From NCBI RefSeq assembly GCF_012689525.1, contig NZ_CP051516.1, forward strand, positions 2,666,001 to 2,730,000: a stretch of DNA of 64,000 nucleotides, in the 5' to 3' direction. The stretch comes from Paraburkholderia aromaticivorans (GTDB lineage Bacteria; Pseudomonadota; Gammaproteobacteria; Burkholderiales; Burkholderiaceae). The notes under the pieces were generated by a model. It saw only the letters and a list, made by a program, of their open reading frames with translations, had not been told where the DNA came from and ran no database searches. A program made the translations under genes and the position numbers. Below, piece by piece: positions 46,914 to 55,316 of this stretch. The stretch's first letter is position 1. Every line of letters starts with the position of its first letter.

Positions 46914-48020
46914 TCAGTGAACCGGGGCGGCCAGCGTACGGCGGCGCACACGGTAGTTCACGAACAGGTCGGCACCCAGCAGGCAGAACAGCAACAGCCC
47001 CTGGAACACGCCGGAAAGCGCCTGCGGCAGTTGCATCGAGGTCTGCACCGCTTCGCCGCCGAGATACAGCAGCGCCATCAGCAGGCTCGCGAGCACGATG
47101 CCGAGCGGATGCAGCCGTCCCACGAATACGACGATGATTGCCGTGAAGCCATAACCCGGCGACCACGTTGCCTGCAACTGGCCGATCGGACCGGAAATCT
47201 CGCCCATGCCGGCGAGACCCGCGAGGCCACCGCTGATGAGCAGCGACGTCCAGATCGTCTTCTTGTCCGAGAAGCCGGCGTAGCGCGCGGCGAGCGGCGC
47301 GAGACCGCCGACGTTCATGCGGTAGCCCGCGAAGCTCTTGCGCATGAAGATCCACACGAGCGGAATCGCGATCAGCGTGACGAACACCGAGGCGTTCAGA
47401 CGCGTGCCGCGCAGCCATTTCCAGTGCCAGTCGCCGGAGAAGGTCGGATAGAGCGCGTCGCCGCTGAACATCTCCGAGAGCGGGAAATTCATGCCTTGCG
47501 GGTCGCGCCACGGGCCGCTCACCAGGTAGATCAGCAGTTGCGTGGCCACATACGTGAGCATCAGGCTGACGAGAATCTCGTTGGTGTTGAAGCGGCTTTT
47601 GAGCAGCGCCGGAATCGCCGCCCACGCCATGCCGCCGAGCACGCCGGCGATCATCATGGTCGGCAGAATCCACCAGCCGGTGGCCTGGTCGAAATAGATC
47701 GCGACGCCGCTCGCGGCGATGCCGCCCAGCAGCATCTGCCCTTCGGCGCCGATGTTCCAGACGTTGGCGCGATAGCCGATGGCAAGACCCAGGCCGATCA
47801 GGCACAACGGCGACGCCTTCAGCAGCAGTTCGGACCAGCCGTTCACGCTGGACAGCGGCTCGATGAAAAACGCGTGCATGGCTTGCAGCGGATCGCGGCC
47901 GACGAGGCTGAAGATCAGAAAGCCGATCGCGAGCGTGAGCAACGCGGCGATCAGCGGCACGGCGATCTGCATGGTGCGCGAGGGCGTCGTGCGTGCTTCG
48001 AGTCGATACGGAAGAATCAT
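46914..48020 (-). CDS. Nucleoside-type ABC transporter permease (first permease)
   Basis: 368-residue permease, partner of the 309-residue one, similar to NupP/YufP. About ten transmembrane helices. Signature text includes KASPLCLIGLGLAIGYRANV followed by WNIGAEGQMLLGGIAASG, FNTNEILVSLMLTYVATQLL and SGGLAGLAGMGEISGPIGQL. A periplasmic insertion around GDWHWKWLRGTRLNAS lies between helices. It starts at ATG 48020, about 80 bases after the ATPase stop. Confidence 0.9.
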   Translation of the reverse strand: MILPYRLEARTTPSRTMQIAVPLIAALLTLAIGFLIFSLVGRDPLQAMHAFFIEPLSSVNGWSELLLKASPLCLIGLGLAIGYRANVWNIGAEGQMLLGGIAASGVAIYFDQATGWWILPTMMIAGVLGGMAWAAIPALLKSRFNTNEILVSLMLTYVATQLLIYLVSGPWRDPQGMNFPLSEMFSGDALYPTFSGDWHWKWLRGTRLNASVFVTLIAIPLVWIFMRKSFAGYRMNVGGLAPLAARYAGFSDKKTIWTSLLISGGLAGLAGMGEISGPIGQLQATWSPGYGFTAIIVVFVGRLHPLGIVLASLLMALLYLGGEAVQTSMQLPQALSGVFQGLLLFCLLGADLFVNYRVRRRTLAAPVH

Positions 48021-48099
48021 GGGTAGCGTGTGCTTATCTGGGTTCTAGTTCTGGTTTTGATGCCGGGCGACGTCACGCGGTTTTGCGCGCGACGCCGGC

Positions 48100-49701
48100 T
48101 CAGGCATGCGTCGGCTGGTCCGCCGAAGGCGCCGAGCCCTCGCGGTCGCCGAACAGGCCCGCCATCCAGCGGCCGATTTCCTCAGCGTTGGTCGCCCCCG
48201 TGGCGCGCACCGGCGAGAGTCTGCCGCCTGCGAGCACCGCGATGCGATCGCAGATGTCGAATAACTCTTCTAACTCCTCCGAGATCACTAGAATCGCCAC
48301 GCCGCGCGCCGACAGATCGAGCAACTGCTGGCGAATGAACGCCGCCGCGCCGACGTCGACGCCCCACGTGGGCTGCGCGACCACCAGCACCTTGGGCGCC
48401 TGCAGAATCTCGCGGCCCATGATGTATTTCTGCAAATTGCCGCCCGACAGACTTTGCGCGAGCGCTTCGGAGCCGCCGCAGCGCACGTCGAAGGCGTCGA
48501 TGCAGCGCTTCGCAAACGCGCGCATCACACCGGCCTTGATCCAACCCGAACTCACCATCTGCTGACGATGCGCGGTGAGCAGCGCGTTTTCCGACAACGT
48601 CATGGCCGGCACCGCGCCGCGGCCGAGGCGCTCTTCCGGCACGAAGCCGAAGCCGAGCGCGCGCCGCCCGCCCGCGCAGAGGCGCCCGGCCGCCCTGCCG
48701 CAAATCGTGACCGTGTCGGCGCGCACGCCGCGCTTTTCGCCCGACAGCGCCGACAGCAGTTCCGCCTGCCCATTACCCGAGACGCCCGCGATGCCGAAGA
48801 TTTCGCCCGCATGCACGCCGAACGACACGTCACGCAGCGAGGTGCCGAACGGGTCGTCGCTTTCCACCGAGAGGTGCTTCACGTCGAGCAGCACCGCGCC
48901 CGGATTGTGTTCGCGCCGCGTGTAATCCGGCAGCGAATGGCCGACCATCAGTTGTGCGAGCGACGCATGGGTTTCGCCCTTCGGCTTCACATGCCCGGTC
49001 ACGCGGCCGCCGCGCATCACCGTCGCGGCGTCGCACAGTTCCTGGATTTCGTCGAGCTTGTGGCTGATGTAGAGGATGCTGCAGCCTTCGGCGGCCAGCC
49101 GCCGTAGCGTCGCGAACAGCTTGCGGACCGCTTGCGGTGTCAACACGGAGGTCGGCTCGTCCATGATCAGCAGGCGCGGGTTCTGCAGCAGGCAGCGCAC
49201 GATCTCGACGCGTTGCCGCTCGCCCACGGTCAAGCTATGCACGTGACGCTGCGGATCGATATCGAGGCCGTAGTCGGCCGAGACTTCGCGGATGCGCTTG
49301 GACAGCGTCTTCAGATCGAACGGTTCGTCGAGCGCGAGCGCGATGTTTTCGCCGACCGTGAGCGTCTCGAACAGCGAAAAGTGCTGGAACACCATGCCGA
49401 TGCCCAACTTGCGCGCCGCCGCCGGGTTGGCGATCTCGACCGTCTGACCTTCCCAGCGGATCTCGCCGGCGTCGGGCCGCACCGCGCCGTAGATGATTTT
49501 CATCAGCGTGCTTTTGCCGGCGCCATTCTCGCCGAGCACGGCATGGATTTCGCCCGGCGCGACGATCAACGTGACGTCGTCGTTGGCTCGCACGGCCGGG
49601 TATTGTTTGGTGATGCCCTGAAGCATCAACCGGGGCGCCGCCTGTTCCGGCCTGTCTGCCGGCTGCGCGGCGGCGCCGTCGCTATAAGAAGAGTCGCTCA
49701 T
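48100..49701 (-). CDS. Nucleoside-type ABC transporter ATPase with two ABC domains
   Basis: 533-residue ATPase of the RbsA/NupO class. The first domain has intact motifs: AVLGENGAGKSTLMKIIYG, SLTVGERQRVEIVRCLL and RLLIMDEPTSVLT. The second has the degenerate Walker A GIAGVSGNGQAELLSAL and the signature SLSGGNLQKYIMGREI, normal for this class, in which only one site is fully catalytic. The N-terminal 24 residues are an Ala/Asp-rich extension. First gene of the four-gene transporter operon, divergent from a LysR regulator. Confidence 0.92.
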   Translation of the reverse strand: MSDSSYSDGAAAQPADRPEQAAPRLMLQGITKQYPAVRANDDVTLIVAPGEIHAVLGENGAGKSTLMKIIYGAVRPDAGEIRWEGQTVEIANPAAARKLGIGMVFQHFSLFETLTVGENIALALDEPFDLKTLSKRIREVSADYGLDIDPQRHVHSLTVGERQRVEIVRCLLQNPRLLIMDEPTSVLTPQAVRKLFATLRRLAAEGCSILYISHKLDEIQELCDAATVMRGGRVTGHVKPKGETHASLAQLMVGHSLPDYTRREHNPGAVLLDVKHLSVESDDPFGTSLRDVSFGVHAGEIFGIAGVSGNGQAELLSALSGEKRGVRADTVTICGRAAGRLCAGGRRALGFGFVPEERLGRGAVPAMTLSENALLTAHRQQMVSSGWIKAGVMRAFAKRCIDAFDVRCGGSEALAQSLSGGNLQKYIMGREILQAPKVLVVAQPTWGVDVGAAAFIRQQLLDLSARGVAILVISEELEELFDICDRIAVLAGGRLSPVRATGATNAEEIGRWMAGLFGDREGSAPSADQPTHA

Positions 49702-49952
49702 GTGATTCCGTAGTACGTCAGTGACTGCCGGTTACAGCGCGTCCGTCCACCTTGCCGGCGGCCGATCCGTCACCACAACCGGATGACAATACCTAATTCG
49801 ACCCAGTCAGTCGAGCCGCCAAAATTCCCCGCAAACCCGCGCCGCAGCGCGCTCTGCGGGTATCCCACTCTTGACGCGGCGTCACGTTCATATTAAAACG
49901 CATATATACCCACGCCCGTTCGATCAGCCAGAACATATATTTCGGAGAAGTC

Positions 49953-50885
49953 ATGAGTCAGCAACGCGAGGCGATCGATACGTACCTATTACGCGTCTTG
50001 CACACCCTGTTGATGGAACGCAGCGTCACGCGCGCGGCCGTCAAACTGAATCAATCGCAACCCGCCATCAGCGCGGCGCTGCGCCGTTTGCGCGACATCA
50101 CCGGCGACCCGCTGCTGGTGCGCGGCAAATCCGGCATGGTGCCGACGGAATACGGCTTGCGCCTGCTCGAACCGGTGCAGAACGCGCTGCGCGAGATCGA
50201 ACGCATCAAGTTCCAGCAGCACAACTTCGATCCGGCCACGTCCATCCGTTGCTATCGGATCGGCTGTCCGGACTACCTGAACGTGCTGTTCGTGCCGACG
50301 GTGGTCGAGCGCTTTCGCCAGGCCGCGCCGAACGCGACGCTCGAGTTTCACTCGCTGGGGCCGGCGTTCGACTACGAACTCGCGCTCGAGGACGGCAAGC
50401 TCGACACCGTGGTCGGCAACTGGCCGGAGCCGCCCGAGCAGTTGCACCTGTCGAACCTGTTCGTCGATCAGATCGTCTGCCTGATGAGCAACACGCATCC
50501 GTTCGCCAAACGCGGCGGCCTCACGCTCGACCAGTACCTGAATGCGCCGCATCTCGCGCCTACTCCTTATTCGGTGGGCCAGCGCGGCGCGATCGACGTG
50601 CATCTCGCGCGCGAGCGGTTAAAGCGTCATGTGGTCGTGACGTTGCCGTACTTTAATCTGGCGCCGTACGTGCTGATCAAGTCCGATCTGATCTTCACGA
50701 CGACTCGCCTCTTTGCCGATTACTACGCCAAGTTCCTGCCGCTCACAGTCGTGCCCGCGCCGCTCGATTTCCCGCCGATGCAGTACTACCAGTTGTGGCA
50801 CGAGCGCGTGCATTACTCCGATGAAGTGCGCTGGCTGCGCAGTCTGGTCGCCGAAGCGACCAAGACGTTGATCGAAAAGCCTTGA
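49953..50885 (+). CDS. LysR-family regulator of the purine transport region
   Basis: 310-residue LysR-type regulator. The DNA-binding domain (residues 1-66) includes TRAAVKLNQSQPAISAALRR and LLVRGKSGMVPTEYGLRLL. The effector domain begins around residue 95 (YRIGCPDYLNVLFVPTVVER). It is divergent from the nucleoside ABC operon across 251 bases containing AT-rich CATAT-type motifs (49891-49942), and convergent with the 8-oxoguanine deaminase gene. Control of one or both by a purine or urate-related ligand is inferred from position. Confidence 0.87.
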   Translation: MSQQREAIDTYLLRVLHTLLMERSVTRAAVKLNQSQPAISAALRRLRDITGDPLLVRGKSGMVPTEYGLRLLEPVQNALREIERIKFQQHNFDPATSIRCYRIGCPDYLNVLFVPTVVERFRQAAPNATLEFHSLGPAFDYELALEDGKLDTVVGNWPEPPEQLHLSNLFVDQIVCLMSNTHPFAKRGGLTLDQYLNAPHLAPTPYSVGQRGAIDVHLARERLKRHVVVTLPYFNLAPYVLIKSDLIFTTTRLFADYYAKFLPLTVVPAPLDFPPMQYYQLWHERVHYSDEVRWLRSLVAEATKTLIEKP

Positions 50886-50954
50886 GTTTTTGCTTTGCGG
50901 GTTATCGGCGGCCAGTGCATGCGCGGCGGCCGCCGATAACCACGCTCTTTTCCG

Positions 50955-52352
50955 TTACGCCGCTGCTTCGTAAAGCGTCTTCGCCAACCGGTTGTGCTGT
51001 TCGATGACCTGTCCGAGTTCCAGCGTCGTCAACTGCCCTTCTTTCACGACCACCCTGCCGCCGATCACGCTGTAGCTCACTTGCGACGGCGCACAGAACA
51101 CGAGTGCCGCGACCGGGTCGTGCAACGCGCCCGCGAAGAGCGGCTGGCGCAGGTCGAACGACACGAAATCCGCCGCCATGCCGGGCGCCAGCGCGCCGAT
51201 GTCGTCACGATTGAGCACCTTCGCGCCGCCCAGCGTCGCGATCTCCAATGCCTCACGTGCGGTCATCGCATCCGGCCCGAAACCGACGCGTTGCAGCAAT
51301 AAAGCCTGACGCACTTCGGCAACCATCTGCGCGCCATCGTTCGACGCCGAACCGTCGACGCCCAAGCCCACCGGCACACCCGCCAAACGCATGCGCTTCA
51401 CCGGCGCGATGCCCGACGCGAGCCGCATGTTCGAACACGGACAATGCGCGACGCCGGTGCCGGTGCGCGCGAACAGGTCGATGCCCGCGTCGTCGAGTTG
51501 CACGCAGTGCGCATGCCATACATCGTGTCCGACCCAGCCGAGGTCTTCCGCATATTCCGCCGGCGTCATGCCGAACTTCTCGCGGCTATATGCGATGTCA
51601 TTGACGTTCTCCGCCAGGTGCGTATGCATCGACACGCCGTAATGCCGCGCCATCACCGCCGACTCACGCATCAGATCGCGGCTCACCGAGAACGGCGAGC
51701 ACGGCGCGACCACCACGCGCAGCATCGCGTAACGCCCTTCGTCGTGGTACGTCTCGATCAGGCGCTGCGTGTCCTTCAGAATGTCGGCTTCACGTTCGAC
51801 CACCGAATCCGGCGGCAGGCCGCCGTCTTTCTGCCCCACGCTCATGCTGCCGCGTGCCGCATGAAAACGCATGCCGATCCGGCGCGCCGCGGCGATGCTG
51901 TCGTCGAGCCGGCTGCCGTTCGGATAGATATACAAATGGTCGCTGGAAGTCGTGCAGCCGGACAGCAACAGCTCGGCCATCGCCGTCAGCGTCGAGACTT
52001 CGATCATCTCCGGCGTGAGGTTCGCCCACACCTTGTAGAGGTTGGTCAGCCAGCCGAACAGTTCGGCGTTCTGCGCGGCGGGAATCGCGCGCGTGAGGCT
52101 CTGATACATGTGATGGTGCGTGTTCACGAGGCCGGGGATCACCAGATGACCGCGCATGTCCAGCACTTCGTCGGCGGTTTGCGGCAGATCCGCTGTCGGT
52201 CCGACCGCAACGATGCGGTTGTCCTCGATATACAGGCCGCCGTCGCGCAGTTCGCGCCGGGCGCCGTCCATCGTGACCAGCACGTCCGCGTGCTTCACCA
52301 GCATCGTTTTTTTGGGCTTATTCGTTTGATTAGCCGCTTGTTCCATCGTCAT
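50955..52352 (-). CDS. 8-oxoguanine deaminase (amidohydrolase family)
   Basis: 465-residue metal-dependent amidohydrolase. Metal ligands appear as GLVNTHHHMYQSLTRAI (HxH), VSMHTHLAENVND and DVWHAHCVQLDD, plus the catalytic Asp in GLGVDGSASNDGAQM. The pattern, including CPCSNMRLASGIAPV, matches characterised 8-oxoguanine deaminases, which convert 8-oxoguanine to urate and ammonia. Neighbouring urate-degrading genes support this over guanine or chlorohydrolase activity. The ATG at 52352 has GGAG six bases upstream; the open frame to 52550 is not coding-like. Confidence 0.87.
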   Translation of the reverse strand: MTMEQAANQTNKPKKTMLVKHADVLVTMDGARRELRDGGLYIEDNRIVAVGPTADLPQTADEVLDMRGHLVIPGLVNTHHHMYQSLTRAIPAAQNAELFGWLTNLYKVWANLTPEMIEVSTLTAMAELLLSGCTTSSDHLYIYPNGSRLDDSIAAARRIGMRFHAARGSMSVGQKDGGLPPDSVVEREADILKDTQRLIETYHDEGRYAMLRVVVAPCSPFSVSRDLMRESAVMARHYGVSMHTHLAENVNDIAYSREKFGMTPAEYAEDLGWVGHDVWHAHCVQLDDAGIDLFARTGTGVAHCPCSNMRLASGIAPVKRMRLAGVPVGLGVDGSASNDGAQMVAEVRQALLLQRVGFGPDAMTAREALEIATLGGAKVLNRDDIGALAPGMAADFVSFDLRQPLFAGALHDPVAALVFCAPSQVSYSVIGGRVVVKEGQLTTLELGQVIEQHNRLAKTLYEAAA

Positions 52353-52892
52353 TCGTTTCTCCGCTTCATTGCTTCCGTGCAAAGCCGTTCGAACGCGATG
52401 TGACGGCGCGCTACCGTGCCGCCGCGTCCCGTCGAACGCCGTTGGCCCGGTTACCCAGCGTGCTTCCGCCGTCTTCGGGGTGTGCGCCGCGGCTGAATCG
52501 TCGTCGATTCGCGTTTGCTGCAACGCACAGACGTAACCTTCGACGGCCAAAATAATGCTGGCAACTCACGCCAATGCGATACCCAACTTCACGCCGTCGA
52601 TATAGTGGGCCTTTTTTGGCGCCGGTACGATCCACCGGTAAGGCAAATGCGCTGTAATAGTCGAAAGAATCGAGTCTTTGCGGCTTTCAGCAGGCTGTCC
52701 GTCATGCGCCAGCTATTATCTTTCCTATCTCGCGCGCGCTGAACGGAACATCCTTTTTACAATGGCTGTCACGGCGCTCGCTTCAATTTCGCCGACGGGT
52801 ATGTAGCCACTGACGTGGAGCCTCGATCCGCCGCAAACGTATCTGGATCGGGCTGCCGCCGAAACCTCGCATTCACATAAGGAAAATTGCGA
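52353..52892. other. Divergent promoter region between 8-oxoguanine deaminase and uraH
   Basis: 540 bases with no supported gene. Frames here are short and antisense-like. It must contain promoters for the deaminase (minus) and for uraH and puuD (plus). No clear operator palindrome could be singled out. Confidence 0.5.
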
Positions 52893-53246
52893 ATGGGAAA
52901 GCTCACTACCCATGTGCTCGACACCGCGAACGGCCGTCCCGGCGCGGGCATCAAGGTCGAACTCTTCGCGCTCTCCGGCGATACGCGCCGCGCGCTCAAA
53001 ACCACTACCACCAATGACGACGGCCGCTGCGACCAGCCGCTGCTCGAAGGCAACGCACTAGTCGCGGGCGAATACGAACTCGTGTTCGGCGCCGGCGACT
53101 ACTTCGCGTCGATCGGCACGAAGGTGCCGGAGCCGCGCTTCGTCGATCGCGTCGTGTTGCGCTTCGGCGTGGCCGATGCTGGCGCGCACTATCACGTGCC
53201 GCTGCTCGTGTCGCCGTGGTCGTACAGCACGTATCGCGGCAGCTAA
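52893..53246 (+). CDS. uraH: 5-hydroxyisourate hydrolase
   Basis: 117-residue transthyretin-like enzyme converting 5-hydroxyisourate to OHCU, the second step after urate oxidation. The N-terminal signature LTTHVLDTANGRPGAGIKV includes the catalytic His, and the C-terminal tetrapeptide YRGS is diagnostic of HIU hydrolases as opposed to thyroid-hormone-binding transthyretin. A central HYHVPLLVSPWSYSTYRGS segment is conserved. TAAGGA lies 10 bases upstream of ATG 52893. It is followed by puuD on the same strand, 338 bases later. Confidence 0.94.
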   Translation: MGKLTTHVLDTANGRPGAGIKVELFALSGDTRRALKTTTTNDDGRCDQPLLEGNALVAGEYELVFGAGDYFASIGTKVPEPRFVDRVVLRFGVADAGAHYHVPLLVSPWSYSTYRGS

Positions 53247-53584
53247 GGAGACATCTGCCGCGAGGTGTTGGAAAGAGGTTGAAGGAAGCGAGGTCGAGTT
53301 CGCGCAGCATGACGATCGCGCTCGATTGCATTGCGCAGATGCTCACGGAGACACGCACGAGCACCCGCGAAACGCAATCGAACGCACGCGGCTCGACCCG
53401 ATTCGAACCCAACCCGACCAACCGGACGAGCCAATAAAAAACGGCGCCGTGCGAACTGAGCGCATCGCGTCTTCACCCCGCAGTCTGCGCAGCGACGTGC
53501 TGCCCTGCCATCGACCCGTCAGCCGGGTATCAGAAGGCACATAACGTCGCTGCGTGTACAACGAATCAGAAGTGGAGGAGTTTC
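53247..53584. other. Intergenic stretch between uraH and puuD
   Basis: 338 bases in which no gene, repeat or clear terminator is visible. puuD may have its own promoter here. Confidence 0.45.
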
Positions 53585-54778
53585 ATGGAAGGCTTTATCA
53601 CAGACTGGTTGAATCTGGCGATTCGCTGGTTTCACGTCATCGCCGCGATTGCATGGATCGGCGAATCGTTTTATTTCGTCGCGCTCGACAACAGCCTGAA
53701 ACCACCAACGGACCCGAACCAGCGCAAGCGCGGCGTGTTCGGCGAACTGTGGCACGTGCACGGCGGCGGCTTCTACAACATGCAGAAGTACACCGTCGCG
53801 CCGCCGGAAATGCCGGACGATCTGCACTGGTCGAAGTGGCCGTCGTACACCACGTGGCTGTCGGGCTTCGGTCTCTTCACCGTGCTGTATCTGTTCTCGC
53901 CGACCACTTACCTGATCGACAGGAACGTGCTGGATATGGGCCCGGTGGTCGCTGTCGCCTCGGCGCTCGGCTTCCTCGCCGCTGGTTGGATCGTGTACGA
54001 CTCGCTGTGCCGCATTCTCGGTAACAAGGATAAGGTGCTCGGGATCTGCGTCGGCGTGTACGTGCTGATCGCGGCGTGGCTCGCATGCCATATCTTCGCG
54101 GGCCGCGCGGCTTATCTGATCATGGGCGCGATGCTGGCCACGATCATGTCGGCCAACGTGTTCTTCGTGATCATTCCGGGCCAGCGCAAGATGGTCGACG
54201 CGATGCTCAAGGGCGAGACGCCGAACCCGATCTACGGCAAGCGCGGCAAGCAACGCTCGGTGCACAACACGTATTTCACGTTGCCGGTGGTGTTCGCGAT
54301 GCTGTCGAACCACTACGCGATGACCTATACGCATCCGTACAACTGGGCCGTGCTGCTGGTCATCATGCTGGCCGGCGCGCTGATCCGTCAGTTCTTCGTG
54401 ATGCGTCACCGTGGCCAGGTGCTGTGGTATCTGCCGCTGGTGGGCATCGCGCTGATGTTCGTCGCCCTCTTCTGGACCATGCCGAAACCGATCGTGCCGC
54501 AAGCGCAAGCGGCGAACGCGCCGACGGTCAAGGTGGCCGACATCGTGCCGGTGCTGCAACAGCGCTGCGTGGCTTGCCACTCCGCACATCCGACGATGAT
54601 GGGCAGCGCCCCGGCCGGCGTGCTGCTGGATACGCCGGATGAAATCTCGCAGAACGCGCAGCGGATCTATCAGCAAGCGGTGACGTTGAAGGCCATGCCG
54701 CTTGGCAACGTGACACACATGACCGACGACGAGCGCATGAAGATCGCCGCATGGTTCCAGGGTGGCGCAGTGAAGTAA
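53585..54778 (+). CDS. puuD: Urate hydroxylase PuuD (membrane-bound, cytochrome c-fused)
   Basis: 397-residue integral membrane urate oxidase that sends electrons to the respiratory chain instead of making hydrogen peroxide. The N-terminal domain has about eight helices beginning LNLAIRWFHVIAAIAWIGES and includes VFGELWHVHGGGFYNMQKY. The C-terminal cytochrome c domain has the haem site CVACH at residues 328-332 and a likely axial Met in LKAMPLGNVTHM. GGAGGAGTTTC precedes ATG 53585. Together with UraH and UraD it forms the urate to allantoin route. Two hairpins follow the stop. Confidence 0.92.
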   Translation: MEGFITDWLNLAIRWFHVIAAIAWIGESFYFVALDNSLKPPTDPNQRKRGVFGELWHVHGGGFYNMQKYTVAPPEMPDDLHWSKWPSYTTWLSGFGLFTVLYLFSPTTYLIDRNVLDMGPVVAVASALGFLAAGWIVYDSLCRILGNKDKVLGICVGVYVLIAAWLACHIFAGRAAYLIMGAMLATIMSANVFFVIIPGQRKMVDAMLKGETPNPIYGKRGKQRSVHNTYFTLPVVFAMLSNHYAMTYTHPYNWAVLLVIMLAGALIRQFFVMRHRGQVLWYLPLVGIALMFVALFWTMPKPIVPQAQAANAPTVKVADIVPVLQQRCVACHSAHPTMMGSAPAGVLLDTPDEISQNAQRIYQQAVTLKAMPLGNVTHMTDDERMKIAAWFQGGAVK

Positions 54779-54785
54779 TGGTTTT

Positions 54786-54867
54786 GCCGGGCATTACTGC
54801 CCGGCGTGGCGATGGATGAAGCAATGTGAAGCGGGCTTTTCGCGCAAGCGGGAAGCCCGCTTTTGTT
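54786..54867 (+). terminator. Double hairpin terminator after puuD
   Basis: First hairpin GCCGGGCA / TGCCCGGC (54786-54805) with a 4-base loop. Second, AAGCGGGCTT / AAGCCCGCTT (54829-54862), is followed by TTGTTT. The second is a standard Rho-independent terminator isolating puuD from the hipBA module. Confidence 0.75.
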
Positions 54868-54906
54868 TGCGCTCGTTCCTGGTGTCGGCTCTTTAAGGCT
54901 GGGCCT

Positions 54907-55008
54907 GGATATTTCGTAGCCCACGAGCTACAAAATATCCAAATTCGATCAAATTGTAGCCCGAGAGGCACAAATCTCATAATCAGTTTTGTGTCTCGTG
55001 GGCTACAA
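54907..55008. promoter_or_regulatory. hipBA promoter/operator with nested inverted repeats
   Basis: Two dyads lie upstream of hipB. The first has 14-base arms with one mismatch (GGATATTTCGTAGC at 54907-54920; partner 54927-54940; spacer CCACGA). The second has 21-base arms with three mismatches (54954-54974 and 54988-55008, spacer 13) and abuts the hipB start. The shared core GTAGCCC(A/G)CGAG occurs, with variation, at 54916, 54956 and inverted at 54995-55006. GGGCTACAA recurs at 55041 inside the gene. HipB-type dimers bind such repeats to autorepress the operon. Confidence 0.7.
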
Positions 55009-55010
55009 TA

Positions 55011-55316
55011 ATGAACGAATCCATCAAAATTGACGCCCTAGGGCTACAAATGACCAATCTCGCCGATGTCTCAGACATGCTGAAAGCCGTACGCCGCGAA
55101 AGCAATCTGTCGCAAGAGGAGTTCGCGCGCCGGGCGGGCGTCGCGCGCACCACCGTCGCGCGCATGGAAACGCTCGCGAAAAACGATATGAGCGTGTCCG
55201 TGCTCGTGCGCCTGCTCGAAGCAGCAGGCTACGATCTCAAGTTCGTCGCGCATGGGCACGGGCGCACGCTAGAAGATATCCTCGCTGAACAACGCAATCC
55301 GGACGCGAACTCATGA
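55011..55316 (+). CDS. hipB: HipB-like antitoxin, XRE-family DNA-binding protein
   Basis: 101-residue helix-turn-helix protein. The XRE domain spans about residues 20-78: VRRESNLSQEEFARRAGVAR and TTVARMETLAKNDMSVSVL. The C-terminal tail GRTLEDILAEQRNPDANS may contact the toxin. It overlaps the toxin gene by four bases (ATGA), as expected for an antitoxin-toxin pair. The start is either ATG 55011 or ATG 55050; the sequence before the second ATG repeats an operator-like GGGCTACAA. The predicted role is neutralising HipA and repressing the operon. Confidence 0.87.
   Translation: MNESIKIDALGLQMTNLADVSDMLKAVRRESNLSQEEFARRAGVARTTVARMETLAKNDMSVSVLVRLLEAAGYDLKFVAHGHGRTLEDILAEQRNPDANS

Noticed and set aside
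45887..46951. N-terminal extension of the BMP protein to 719 residues
   Set aside because: The extension is an out-of-phase overlap with the permease gene; the signal peptide and ribosome binding site at 45886 define the real start.
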